A stretch of 64,000 bases of DNA, taken from the NCBI GenBank assembly GCA_036307445.1, contig JAXJXP010000005.1:1-64000 (forward strand). The letters are read 5' to 3'. Positions within the stretch are counted from its first letter, which is position 1; every line of letters begins with the position of its first letter. The notes beneath the pieces are model-generated. The model had not been told where the DNA came from and made no database searches. It was given only the letters and a program-made list of their open reading frames with translations. Source of the stretch: HGM11525 sp036307445. GTDB lineage: Bacteria; Bacillota; Clostridia; UBA1381. Both the position numbers and the translations under genes were made by a program. Shown in pieces: positions 6,812 through 14,736 of this stretch.

Positions 6812-7360
6812 ATGGTAAGAGCGATTGCGATGGTAGAGTACAGTACAGTCCCGACAGGAATTAATGCAGCTGATACTCTTGTTAAAACTGCGAATATTGA
6901 AATTATTGAGGCCAAGGTTGTGTGCCCTGGCAAATACATAGTTATCATTACCGGCGATTTAAGCGCTATAAAAGCTGCTGTTGATGCAGCAAAAGCAAAG
7001 TTTGACGAAAAACTTGTGGATTGTTTTGTACTCGGAAATATTCACGAAGAAGTTCTTCCTGCTATTTATGGTACAGTTAAGGTCGAAAACCCTCGTGCAA
7101 TGGGTGTTATTGAAACAAACACAGTTGCGTCAGCAATTGTTGCCGCTGATACTGCGGCTAAGAGTGCAGATGTTACTCTCGTCGAGCTTAGATTGGCAAA
7201 GAGTATGGGTGGAAAATCCTACTTGATTTTAACTGGTGATGTTGCGTGCGTAAGTGCGGCTATTGAAAATGCAAGAGCTGCAGCCGAGGATAAGGGGATG
7301 TTTATAGATTCTTCTGTAATACCTAATCCTGACCCTGAAGTTTGGAAAAGAATACTTTGA
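6812..7360 (+). CDS. PduT-like tandem BMC-T shell protein with Fe-S cysteine
   Basis: A 182-aa protein with two BMC domains in one chain, forming pseudohexameric trimers. Domain 1 covers about residues 1-90 and domain 2, starting AMGVIETNTVASAIVAAD, about 95-182. Cys38 in the segment VVCPGKY sits at the same position as the PduT Cys38 that ligates a [4Fe-4S] cluster at the trimer's three-fold axis, so an electron-conducting or cluster-carrying role is expected. In pdu operons PduT works with the flavoprotein PduS, which is not found in this window. Shine-Dalgarno AGGAAGTGAG precedes ATG 6812. Confidence 0.9.
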   Translation: MVRAIAMVEYSTVPTGINAADTLVKTANIEIIEAKVVCPGKYIVIITGDLSAIKAAVDAAKAKFDEKLVDCFVLGNIHEEVLPAIYGTVKVENPRAMGVIETNTVASAIVAADTAAKSADVTLVELRLAKSMGGKSYLILTGDVACVSAAIENARAAAEDKGMFIDSSVIPNPDPEVWKRIL

Positions 7361-7399
7361 GTAGTTGATATATAATTTAGAGAAAGGCGTTGAATCACT

Positions 7400-8791
7400 G
7401 TGAATATTGATGAAAGACAGATTGCAGAAATAGTAAAGAATGTCCTCAACAATGTTAAGTTGGAAGAAGTCGCTCCTTCACATAAAGGTGTTTTTGACAG
7501 TATGACTGACGCATTAGAGGCTGTAAATAAGGCCTACAAGCTTTACCGTTCATATTCGATTGAACAAAGAGAGCAGATTATTGCAAAGATAAGACAACTC
7601 ACCCTTAGTGAAGCTGAGGAAATGGCAAAGCTTGGTGTTGCAGAAACCGGAATGGGACGCGTTACTGATAAAATTATAAAGCATCAGCTTGTTGCCAACA
7701 AGACTCCGGGTACTGAAGATCTGAAGCCTTCTGTTGTAACCGGTGATGATGGGTTAACGCTTATCGAAATGGCTCCTTACGGTGTTATTGGAAGTATTAC
7801 ACCATCAACTAACCCAAGTGAAACGGTTATATGTAACTCAATAGGAATGCTTGCAGGCGGAAATGCTGTAGTGTTTAATCCGCATCCAAATGCTTGTAAG
7901 ACCGCTAACTATGCTGTTGATTTGATAAACAGAGCAATTCTTGAAGCTGGCGGCCCTGAAAATCTTGTTGTTTCTGTATCTAAACCAACAATGGATACAT
8001 CAAATGAAATGATGAAATCGCCAATTGTCCGTATGCTTGTTGCAACCGGCGGGCCTGGAGTTGTTAGAACTCTCTTATCTTCAGGTAAAAAAGCAATTGG
8101 TGCAGGAGCTGGAAATCCTCCTGTAATTGTTGATGAAACTGCAGATATTAAAAAGGCTGCAAGAGATATAGTTGCCGGAGCCAGCTTTGATAATAATCTT
8201 CCGTGTATAGCTGAGAAGGAGTGCTTTGCGGTTGATTCAATTGCAAGTGAACTTATTGCAGGTATGCAGGAAGCAGGCGCATATCTTATAAAAGGCGAAC
8301 AGATAGATAAGCTTGCTAAGATTGCTCTTGTAGAAAAGGACGGCAAATATTCTATAAATAAAAAATGGGTCGGTAAAGATGCCGGTAAGTTCTTAAAAGA
8401 GCTTGGTATAAACTCTGATGCACGTTTAATTATATGTGAGACAGATGCACTTCACCCGTTCGTTCAGGTAGAAATGATGATGCCGATTTTGGCAATTGTT
8501 CGTGTTGCTAATATTGACGAGGCTATCGAAAAGGCAGTTGCGGCAGAACATGGAAACAGACATTCGGCGCATATTCATTCTAAGAACATAGATAATCTTA
8601 CAAATTTTGCGCGTGCAGTTGAAACGACAATATTTGTTAAGAATGCACCGTCATATGCAGGTATTGGTGCAGGCGGCGAGGGTTACACAACCTTCACAAT
8701 AGCAGGTCCTACAGGCGAGGGATTAACTGCGGCACATTCATTTACAAGACAACGTCGTTGTGTAATGGTTGACGGACTTCACATTGTATAA
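7400..8791 (+). CDS. pduP: CoA-acylating aldehyde dehydrogenase PduP/EutE type with encapsulation peptide
   Basis: A 463-aa enzyme expected to oxidise propionaldehyde with CoA and NAD+ to propionyl-CoA in the compartment lumen. Residues 1-19 (ERQIAEIVKNVLNN core) form an encapsulation helix similar to that of the alcohol dehydrogenase, followed by a linker. The aldehyde dehydrogenase fold shows APYGVIGSITPSTNP, the PHP segment near 161-163 and the catalytic Cys269 in FDNNLPCIAEKE. The start is GTG 7400 after AGAAAGG (7381-7387). Pairing with the NADH-using alcohol dehydrogenase would recycle the cofactor. Confidence 0.92.
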   Translation: MNIDERQIAEIVKNVLNNVKLEEVAPSHKGVFDSMTDALEAVNKAYKLYRSYSIEQREQIIAKIRQLTLSEAEEMAKLGVAETGMGRVTDKIIKHQLVANKTPGTEDLKPSVVTGDDGLTLIEMAPYGVIGSITPSTNPSETVICNSIGMLAGGNAVVFNPHPNACKTANYAVDLINRAILEAGGPENLVVSVSKPTMDTSNEMMKSPIVRMLVATGGPGVVRTLLSSGKKAIGAGAGNPPVIVDETADIKKAARDIVAGASFDNNLPCIAEKECFAVDSIASELIAGMQEAGAYLIKGEQIDKLAKIALVEKDGKYSINKKWVGKDAGKFLKELGINSDARLIICETDALHPFVQVEMMMPILAIVRVANIDEAIEKAVAAEHGNRHSAHIHSKNIDNLTNFARAVETTIFVKNAPSYAGIGAGGEGYTTFTIAGPTGEGLTAAHSFTRQRRCVMVDGLHIV

Positions 8792-8811
8792 TTTTCTTAC
8801 GGAGGGAAAGT

Positions 8812-9459
8812 ATGAACGCATTAGGATTACTTGAAGTATATAGCTTTACAACCGCTGTATATGCAGCTGATATTGCTGCAAAAGCTGCTGATGTTAAGGT
8901 TATTGCTTTTGACAGAAACAGACCAAAGAGTGAGGCGGCACCTGCTCCGTTGGTTATGGTAATAAAGATTGAAGGCAATGATGCTGCTGTGAAAGCAGCT
9001 ATTGAAGCAGGCAGAGCATATGCTGAATCAGAAGGTAAGTACATCGTATCTCACGTTATCCCAAGACCTGGCGAAGATGTTGATAAGATGGCATATCTTC
9101 TCGATATAAACAAGGATAAATATAACAAAAAGCTTCCTAAGAACTTTTTGGGCAAAGATGTTGATTTGCCCGAAACTGACTTTGCAATTGGTTTATTGGA
9201 GATTACAGGGCTTGTTGCATCTGTTACAGGACTTGATGCAATGCTTAAAGCCGCTGATGTAAGACTTATTCATACAGAAAAACGACTTGGCGGCAGATTA
9301 GTAACATTGATTGTAAAGGGAAGTGTTTCAGCAGTTATGGCAGCTGTGGAAGCAGGTGCTGTTGAAGCTCAACCACTCGGTAAAATGTATGGAAAAGCAG
9401 TAATTCCGAACCCTCATGGTGAGATTATGAAGTTCTTTGATTTCGAGACAGATAATTAA
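8812..9459 (+). CDS. Tandem BMC-T shell protein (EtuB/PduB-like)
   Basis: A 215-aa protein with two BMC repeats: residues 1-85 (NALGLLEVYSFTTAVYAAD through SHVIPRPGEDVD) and about 125-210 (FAIGLLEITGLVASVTGLD through AVIPNPHGEIM), joined by a basic linker. It should form a trimeric pseudohexamer. It lacks the PduT-type Cys. Of known shell proteins it most resembles the two-domain EtuB type; I cannot assign a permeant. Shine-Dalgarno GGAGGG precedes ATG 8812. Confidence 0.88.
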   Translation: MNALGLLEVYSFTTAVYAADIAAKAADVKVIAFDRNRPKSEAAPAPLVMVIKIEGNDAAVKAAIEAGRAYAESEGKYIVSHVIPRPGEDVDKMAYLLDINKDKYNKKLPKNFLGKDVDLPETDFAIGLLEITGLVASVTGLDAMLKAADVRLIHTEKRLGGRLVTLIVKGSVSAVMAAVEAGAVEAQPLGKMYGKAVIPNPHGEIMKFFDFETDN

Positions 9460-9493
9460 ATAATGAGTATTTTGTCAGAAACGGAGGAGCGAA

Positions 9494-10255
9494 ATGCTTG
9501 CACTTGAAAGACAAAAAAGAATACTGGAAATTCTCAATAGCGAAGGTTCTGTATTGGTTAGCAGACTAAGCAGTGAAATGGGAGTTACAGAAGAAACAGT
9601 AAGGCGTGATTTGGAAAAACTTGAGGCGAAAGAGTTTTTAAGGCGAACCCACGGTGGTGCACTTCCTATTAGCGAGGGAAGTTATGAATTATCTCTTGAA
9701 AAGAGAAAGGTGCTAAATGTGGAAGTAAAACAAGCACTTGCACGCAAAGCTGCCGAATCAATTGCGTCCGGCGATACCATATTCCTTGATGCGGCAACAA
9801 CCACCTTTTATATGGCAAAAGAAATTAAAAGTATGAATAACGTAACTGTTATCACCAACTCTATAAGAGTTATCAATGAGCTTGCCGGTGTTGACGGAAT
9901 AAAGCTCGTTGCAGTTGGCGGTATGGTTAGTAATAATCAATCCTTTGTCGGTGCTATGACAGAAAATTTTATAACCGATAACTATTTTGCAGATAAGATG
10001 TTCTTTTCGAGCAAGGGAATAGGTGATAATTCCATTATCCTTGAAGGGAACGAGCAGGAGTGTTTTATTAAACAAAGAATGCTCAAAAATGCAAGAAATG
10101 CCTATTATCTGTGTGATAAGTCTAAGATTGACAGAGTAGGCTATATGAGACTTGCATCATTTGAAGATATAGATTATCTTGTTACTGATGCTGACGTTAA
10201 CGGACACTTAAAATTTGCACTTGAAGAGGCTAATGTAAAGGTAATTAAGGCTTAG
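9494..10255 (+). CDS. DeoR-family transcriptional regulator
   Basis: A 253-aa regulator with an N-terminal winged HTH (residues 3-57; ERQKRILEILNSEGSV, TEETVRRDLEKLE, RRTHGGA), then the DeoRC sensor domain with FLDAATTT and the closing ICDKSK-like LCDKSKI. DeoR proteins usually repress sugar-catabolic operons and are relieved by a phosphorylated sugar. It closes the microcompartment cluster, 34 nt after the last shell gene behind GGAGGAG, and is the likely local repressor. An inducer from fucose or rhamnose breakdown (the usual propanediol sources) is inference. Confidence 0.88.
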   Translation: MLALERQKRILEILNSEGSVLVSRLSSEMGVTEETVRRDLEKLEAKEFLRRTHGGALPISEGSYELSLEKRKVLNVEVKQALARKAAESIASGDTIFLDAATTTFYMAKEIKSMNNVTVITNSIRVINELAGVDGIKLVAVGGMVSNNQSFVGAMTENFITDNYFADKMFFSSKGIGDNSIILEGNEQECFIKQRMLKNARNAYYLCDKSKIDRVGYMRLASFEDIDYLVTDADVNGHLKFALEEANVKVIKA

Positions 10256-10348
10256 CATTGTTATAAAATATTGGAACAACAATAATATCTGTTGTTATGA
10301 AAACTACTTCTGAAGTTGCTAAATATCTTAAATTATAATGCATATAAT

Positions 10349-10383
10349 AAATAGGACGACAATGTATTGCCGTCTTATTTTTC
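10349..10383 (+). terminator. Terminator of the microcompartment operon
   Basis: An imperfect 14-bp stem (10349-10362 with 10365-10378, one wobble and one mismatch) is followed by a T-rich stretch. It closes the unit after the DeoR gene. Confidence 0.7.
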
Positions 10384-10405
10384 TGTTATTTTTTGTAAAT
10401 TCTTG

Positions 10406-10434
10406 TTGATATATTCTTATTTTAATGTTATAAT
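10406..10434 (+). promoter_or_regulatory. Promoter of the Na/Pi cotransporter gene
   Basis: TTGATA (10406-10411), a 17-nt spacer and TATAAT (10429-10434), followed by Shine-Dalgarno GGAGG and ATG 10476. No Pho-box-like direct repeat is evident. Confidence 0.75.
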
Positions 10435-10475
10435 ACATAGTGGGAATTATTTGAAATATATATGCGGAGGACAAT

Positions 10476-12236
10476 ATGGATATTTTCAGCATTTTAGGAC
10501 TTATAGGTGGATTGGTGTTATTTCTTTATGGTATGGACCTTATGGGCGATAGCCTTAAGAAGCTTGCTGGCGGTAAGCTCGAATCGATACTTGCAAGACT
10601 TACTTCAACAAGATGGAAGGGCTTTTTACTTGGTCTTATCGTAACAGCTGTAATTCAGTCATCATCAGCAACTACCGTAATGCTTGTCGGATTTGTAAAT
10701 TCAGGCATTATGAATTTAGGACAGACCATCAGTATTATTATGGGTGCAAATATTGGTACTACCGTAACGTCATGGCTTTTAAGTACCGCGGATATTAATG
10801 GTACAGCGATGATAATTAAGCTGTTTAAGCCGGAATCATTTACGCCAATTCTTGCAGCTATTGGTTTGATAATGACAATGACTGCAAAGGTCGATACCAA
10901 GAGAAATACCGGTACAATTCTTATAGGATTTGCAATCCTCATGTTTGGTATGGATGCGATGAGTTCGGCGGTTGAAGGTCTCAGAGACAACGAAGCATTT
11001 ACCAATATTCTTACAATGTTCTCAAATAACCCTGTAATGGGCATATTGGTAGGAACCTTGTTTACTGCTATTATACAGTCTTCATCTGCATCAGTTGGTG
11101 TGCTCCAGGCTCTATCGCTTTCTTGTGTTATTCCATATTCCACAGCGATTCCTGTTATACTTGGACAAAATATAGGCACAACAATTACTCCGATAATTTC
11201 ATCTATCAGTGGAAATACAGAGTCAAAGCGTGTAGCACTTTCATGCCTCTATATCAAGATGATAGGTGTTGTTGTGGTTGCAGGACTGTTCTACTTACTA
11301 AATAGTCTTGTTGGCTTTGGATTTATGACAAATAAAGCATCTGCAATTGATATTGCTGTCATTCATACGTTGTTTAATATATTGTCAACCATTATACTTA
11401 TGCCGTTTTGTACGCTTATCGAAAAACTTGCAATTAAAACAATTAAGAGCAAGCAGAACGAGCATGAGCTTGATGTATTTGACACGCTTGACGACAGATT
11501 TTTGAATATGCCTGCTTTTGCTGTTGAAAAATGTAAAGACCTTGTATGCGATATGGCAAAAATTTCACTTGAAACATATTTAAAGGCTGTTAAACTTATT
11601 GATGATTATTCAAGCGAAAAGTATAATGAAATCGTAAAGCTTGAAGGTACTGTTGACAAATACGAAGATAAGACAAGCACTTACCTTGTAAAAATTACAG
11701 CAAATCAGATGTCTTCCAAAGACAGCAAGGTTGTAACAGAGCTTTTGCACTGCATTGGTGACATAGAAAGAATTTCCGATCATGCATTGAATATTGCCGA
11801 GGCTGCAAAAGAAGTAAATGATAAGAATATTACTTTTTCCGACAAGGCAAGAAAAGATATTACAATTATATCTTCTGCTGTTACTGAAATCCTTGAACTT
11901 GCCACCAAAGCGCTTGATGCAGATGACATAGATATTTGCAAGCAGGTTGAACCGTTGGAGCAGGTTATTGACAGACTTAAGAGAAAGATTAAGAATGGTC
12001 ATATATCCAGACTTAGACAGGGCGATTGTACGATGGAACTTGGTTTTATTCTGTCTGACCTTCTTACAAACTTCGAGAGAGTTGCAGACCACTGCTCGAA
12101 TATTGCAGTTTGCATTATTGAAATAAATCACGATTCTTTTGAAACTCATGAGTATTTACATCAACTCAAGGATTCAAATGAAAAGGAATTCACAGATATG
12201 TACGAAGCGTATAAGCAGAAATATTATATAGAATAA
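10476..12236 (+). CDS. Na+/phosphate cotransporter (PNaS/NptA family) with PhoU-like C-terminal domain
   Basis: A 586-aa membrane protein. The N-terminal half has two inverted PNaS repeats, each with the sodium/phosphate QSSSA motif (near residues 61-67 and about 200), and multiple hydrophobic helices. The C-terminal 230 residues are helical and PhoU-like, containing the paired LLHCIGDIERISDHALNIAE and LTNFERVADHCSNIA motifs. It should import phosphate with sodium at the inner membrane, with the PhoU domain likely regulatory. It is monocistronic, with a strong promoter. Confidence 0.9.
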   Translation: MDIFSILGLIGGLVLFLYGMDLMGDSLKKLAGGKLESILARLTSTRWKGFLLGLIVTAVIQSSSATTVMLVGFVNSGIMNLGQTISIIMGANIGTTVTSWLLSTADINGTAMIIKLFKPESFTPILAAIGLIMTMTAKVDTKRNTGTILIGFAILMFGMDAMSSAVEGLRDNEAFTNILTMFSNNPVMGILVGTLFTAIIQSSSASVGVLQALSLSCVIPYSTAIPVILGQNIGTTITPIISSISGNTESKRVALSCLYIKMIGVVVVAGLFYLLNSLVGFGFMTNKASAIDIAVIHTLFNILSTIILMPFCTLIEKLAIKTIKSKQNEHELDVFDTLDDRFLNMPAFAVEKCKDLVCDMAKISLETYLKAVKLIDDYSSEKYNEIVKLEGTVDKYEDKTSTYLVKITANQMSSKDSKVVTELLHCIGDIERISDHALNIAEAAKEVNDKNITFSDKARKDITIISSAVTEILELATKALDADDIDICKQVEPLEQVIDRLKRKIKNGHISRLRQGDCTMELGFILSDLLTNFERVADHCSNIAVCIIEINHDSFETHEYLHQLKDSNEKEFTDMYEAYKQKYYIE

Positions 12237-12427
12237 TCCGGATACAATAGTTACAAACAGACTTGGGAGTATTCCTTAGAGCGATATTTTGTTATTGACA
12301 GTGGAAATGAGCTGGCAGTGTGTACATATCTGTCCTTCTTGTCAGCGTCTTCATATTCATTGTTTGATATGCTGCTTAATTACAAAATAGAAAAGTAAAT
12401 ATATTTGAAACAGATTATAAATAACTC

Positions 12428-12456
12428 TTGACGTATTACTGAAAAAGTTATAAAAT
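12428..12456 (+). promoter_or_regulatory. Promoter of tRNA-Arg
   Basis: TTGACG (12428-12433), a 17-nt spacer and TAAAAT (12451-12456) stand 16 nt before the tRNA. The 190 bp between the cotransporter stop and this promoter hold no feature I can support. Confidence 0.6.
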
Positions 12457-12471
12457 ATAATCTGTTTCCAT

Positions 12472-12546
12472 GCCCCTTTAGTTAAATGGATATAATAAAC
12501 CCCTCCTAAGGGTTAGTTGTGAGTTCGATTCTCGCAGGGGGTGCCA
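12472..12546 (+). tRNA. tRNA-Arg (anticodon CCT)
   Basis: A full cloverleaf: acceptor GCCCCTT with AGGGGGT, anticodon stem AACCC/GGGTT around loop CTCCTAA, T-stem GTGAG/CTCGC with TTCGATT, discriminator G and encoded CCA. It reads AGG codons. tRNA-Arg genes are frequent integration sites, and an AT-rich gene pair follows. Confidence 0.95.
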
Positions 12547-12555
12547 GATAAACAG

Positions 12556-12607
12556 ACACCTTAATTTGAAATATGAATATTCAAATTAAGATGTTTGTTT
12601 TTATTTT
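12556..12607 (+). terminator. Terminator after tRNA-Arg
   Basis: A long AT-rich stem (about 15 bp with one mismatch; left arm 12556-12570, right arm to 12594) is followed by TTTGTTTTTATTTTT. It isolates the tRNA from the AT-rich genes downstream. Confidence 0.8.
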
Positions 12608-12738
12608 TACAACAAAAATAAAGTTTTTATTGCAATGGTTTCTATTTGTATCACCAAATTGACGTAAATTCAAAAAAAGTATGATTATCCACTTGAAATA
12701 AATGCCGAATTATGGTAAAATGTTTCAAGAGGTGGAGT

Positions 12739-13734
12739 ATGAAAAGACTATTTATTGATTTTGTTAAATCGTCATTTGGAATAATATGTACGATTATTAC
12801 CTTTCTTCAGTTTTTCCTTGGAACAAGCACATATAAAGAATTGAAAGAAACATATAATTTACAACCTATATCAGATAATATAAAAAAAGTATCATTAATT
12901 ATTGCTTTCTTATTGATTTTCGCATATAATATAAGTGAGTATAATAGAAAATCAAAAGGTGCAAAAATTAGTGCTGAGAAAATTCATTTGTTTCAACATG
13001 AACTTCGCAATCAAATATTCGCAATGAGAGACCTAAATAGTAAAAGTCCTACAATGGATCATATAACTTTTTACAGGCACATTAAAGACAAATGTTATAT
13101 ACTATGTGAATTTATACATGAATATTTATTTAATAAATTTAATAAAGATTTCTCCATTTGTATCAAGATGATAGATGATGCGTCAAGCGATGGTCAAATG
13201 AATTTAGATAAGATAAATGTTTTTACACTATGCAGGGCAGGAGCAGAACATAAAAAAAGAGAAAATAATGAAAAAGAAAATCATTTAAACGATGTTGGGA
13301 TGTCAGGACAAATATATGTTCCGGTAAAAGGGAATTCTGATTTTTACTCAATTTTAAGTAATCAAAAAGAGCATATAAAGACAACATCGTTTGCATGTTC
13401 AAATTTAAAAATGATAAAGCTGTTGTCTAAATTTTCAAAGAGTTTTAAATACGAAAATACAACGCCTGAATTTTGGAAATATTATAAAAGCGCAATAGTA
13501 GTTCCTATTAGAATCGAAAAGAGTTTCTTAAGTACAGCGAACCCCAAGACTAAAAACGGCACATATCAAACGATGGGTTTTTTATGTGTTGATTATAAAA
13601 AACCTATATCAAAAGCAGAAAAAGAAGAAATAGTGGGATATATGAAAAGCTTTGGAGATTCTTTGTATGATTTCTTTTATGAAATATCAATTATGGACCG
13701 TGCTATTCAATGTAATGAATCTGTAATAATTTAG
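12739..13734 (+). CDS. Unrecognised two-TM membrane protein with cytoplasmic GAF-like C-terminal region
   Basis: A 331-aa protein I cannot name. I start at ATG 12739 after AGAGGTGGAG rather than an ATG 27 nt upstream. Hydrophobic helices lie near residues 10-30 and 50-66, then a basic KSKGAKISAEK linker and a long soluble part. The last 90 residues (SAIVVPIRIEK, QTMGFLCVDYKKPISKAEKEEIVGYMKSF) have the strand-strand-helix pattern of GAF-type sensor domains. The gene is visibly more AT-rich than its neighbours, with heavy use of AAA, ATA and AAT codons, suggesting transfer. It overlaps the ribosome site of the next small gene, so the two are probably co-translated. A sensor or defence role is speculation. 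Confidence 0.7.
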   Translation: MKRLFIDFVKSSFGIICTIITFLQFFLGTSTYKELKETYNLQPISDNIKKVSLIIAFLLIFAYNISEYNRKSKGAKISAEKIHLFQHELRNQIFAMRDLNSKSPTMDHITFYRHIKDKCYILCEFIHEYLFNKFNKDFSICIKMIDDASSDGQMNLDKINVFTLCRAGAEHKKRENNEKENHLNDVGMSGQIYVPVKGNSDFYSILSNQKEHIKTTSFACSNLKMIKLLSKFSKSFKYENTTPEFWKYYKSAIVVPIRIEKSFLSTANPKTKNGTYQTMGFLCVDYKKPISKAEKEEIVGYMKSFGDSLYDFFYEISIMDRAIQCNESVII

Positions 13735-13748
13735 GAGTGAAATTAAAA

Positions 13749-13961
13749 GTGATATTGGATATATTTTGTATTATAATCTCGATTGTAATTAGTGCTTTAG
13801 GCAACAATGCATTTACAAAAAAAGTTGAAAAGCAGATTTTAGAACGATATCTAGATTTGGGAGAAACTGATGAAAAAAAATCAACACAAGTATATAGTGT
13901 TTTTAGTGATAAAGAAGCCATAGAACAAGTTTTTTCGCCAGAACAAAGTCTTGATGTTTAA
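13749..13961 (+). CDS. Small single-pass membrane protein, unrecognised
   Basis: A 70-aa product from GTG 13749, behind AGGAG (13733-13737) that overlaps the stop of the preceding gene. A hydrophobic N-terminal segment (about residues 3-19, rich in Ile) is followed by a charged tail with LERYLDLGETDEKK and an acidic C-terminus. The short size, membrane anchor and tight coupling suggest a partner of the preceding two-TM protein. An upstream in-frame GTG at 13737 lies inside the Shine-Dalgarno and is less likely. No family recognised. Confidence 0.55.
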   Translation: MILDIFCIIISIVISALGNNAFTKKVEKQILERYLDLGETDEKKSTQVYSVFSDKEAIEQVFSPEQSLDV

Positions 13962-14086
13962 TAAGAACTACCGTTAGAACTTAATCTGCATTTAGAGGTA
14001 GATGATTCTTGAATGATTGCAAACTTATAATGTTTTTGTGTTTGCAAGGGTGTAAATAGGGTATCTATATCGACATAAAAGTCAGA

Positions 14087-14113
14087 AAGCATCGACAATA
14101 GTCGGTGCTTTTG
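14087..14113 (+). terminator. Terminator after the AT-rich gene pair
   Basis: AAGCATCGAC (14087-14096) pairs with GTCGGTGCTT (14101-14110) with one G-U pair, then a short T-run. The 125 bp before it hold nothing recognisable. Confidence 0.65.
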
Positions 14114-14148
14114 CAATATTTGTATTGTTCTATTTTTGTCCTCAAATA

Positions 14149-14177
14149 TTGACAAAGTATGTAATATTTGATAGAAT
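14149..14177 (+). promoter_or_regulatory. Promoter of the purine cluster
   Basis: TTGACA (14149-14154), a 17-nt spacer and TAGAAT (14172-14177), near consensus. The leader to the TTG start is only about 30 nt, so there is no room for a purine riboswitch. Confidence 0.8.
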
Positions 14178-14214
14178 AGAAATATTGAAACATAATGGGA
14201 AAGGATTGATTGAA

Positions 14215-14718
14215 TTGTCATCACCGAAGGTAGCTGTCATAATGGGTAGTGATTCAGATTTTGACAGAATGAAAGGCTGTATAACACGCCTTAAAGCATT
14301 TAATATAGAACCTGTAGTCAGAGTTATTTCTGCGCATAGAACACCATATCAAGCAGAAGAATTTGCTAAGAATGCTGAAAAGAACGGAATTGAAGTTATT
14401 ATTGCTGCGGCTGGTAAGGCTGCACATTTAGGTGGCGTTTTGGCGGCATTTACAACACTTCCTGTAATAGGTGTTCCTATAAAGTCATCGACGATGGATG
14501 GTCTTGATTCACTTCTTTCTATGGTACAGATGCCAAGTGGAATTCCTGTGGCTTGTGTTGCTATTGACGGAAGTGAAAATGCTGCTATTCTTGCGGCACA
14601 GATGCTTTCACTTAAATATGATTATTTGAAGGAAATGCTCTATGATCATAAAAAGTCGATGGTAGAGGGAGTAATGAATAAAGACGAAAAACTTCAGCAG
14701 CTTGTTGCTGAACTTTAA
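14215..14718 (+). CDS. purE: N5-carboxyaminoimidazole ribonucleotide mutase
   Basis: A 167-aa class I PurE interconverting N5-CAIR and CAIR in purine synthesis. Visible features are VAVIMGSDSDFDRMKGC, the SAHRTPYQ active-site loop, AGKAAHLGGVLAAFTTLPVIGVPIKSS and the closing SLKYDYLKEML. I choose TTG 14215, 10 nt after GGGAAAGG, because it gives the usual length and the promoter lies between it and the longer frame's ATG. First gene of purE-purM-purN-IMP cyclohydrolase-AICARFT. No PurK is seen. Confidence 0.93.
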   Translation: MSSPKVAVIMGSDSDFDRMKGCITRLKAFNIEPVVRVISAHRTPYQAEEFAKNAEKNGIEVIIAAAGKAAHLGGVLAAFTTLPVIGVPIKSSTMDGLDSLLSMVQMPSGIPVACVAIDGSENAAILAAQMLSLKYDYLKEMLYDHKKSMVEGVMNKDEKLQQLVAEL

Positions 14719-14736
14719 TATAGGAGGATACATAAA

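Noticed and set aside
12237..12393. In-frame open stretch right after the cotransporter TAA, and a tiny Cys-rich frame starting at 12307
   Set aside because: No ribosome site, no recognisable motif, and the cotransporter already ends at its normal length. Probably chance or an eroded remnant.
12520..14160. Direct repeat of the tRNA-Arg 3' end as an attachment site flanking the AT-rich island
   Set aside because: I looked for a second copy of the T-arm/acceptor sequence downstream and found none; there is also no integrase gene.
14178..14214. Purine riboswitch or PurR site before purE
   Set aside because: The leader is only about 30 nt and carries no riboswitch-like core.
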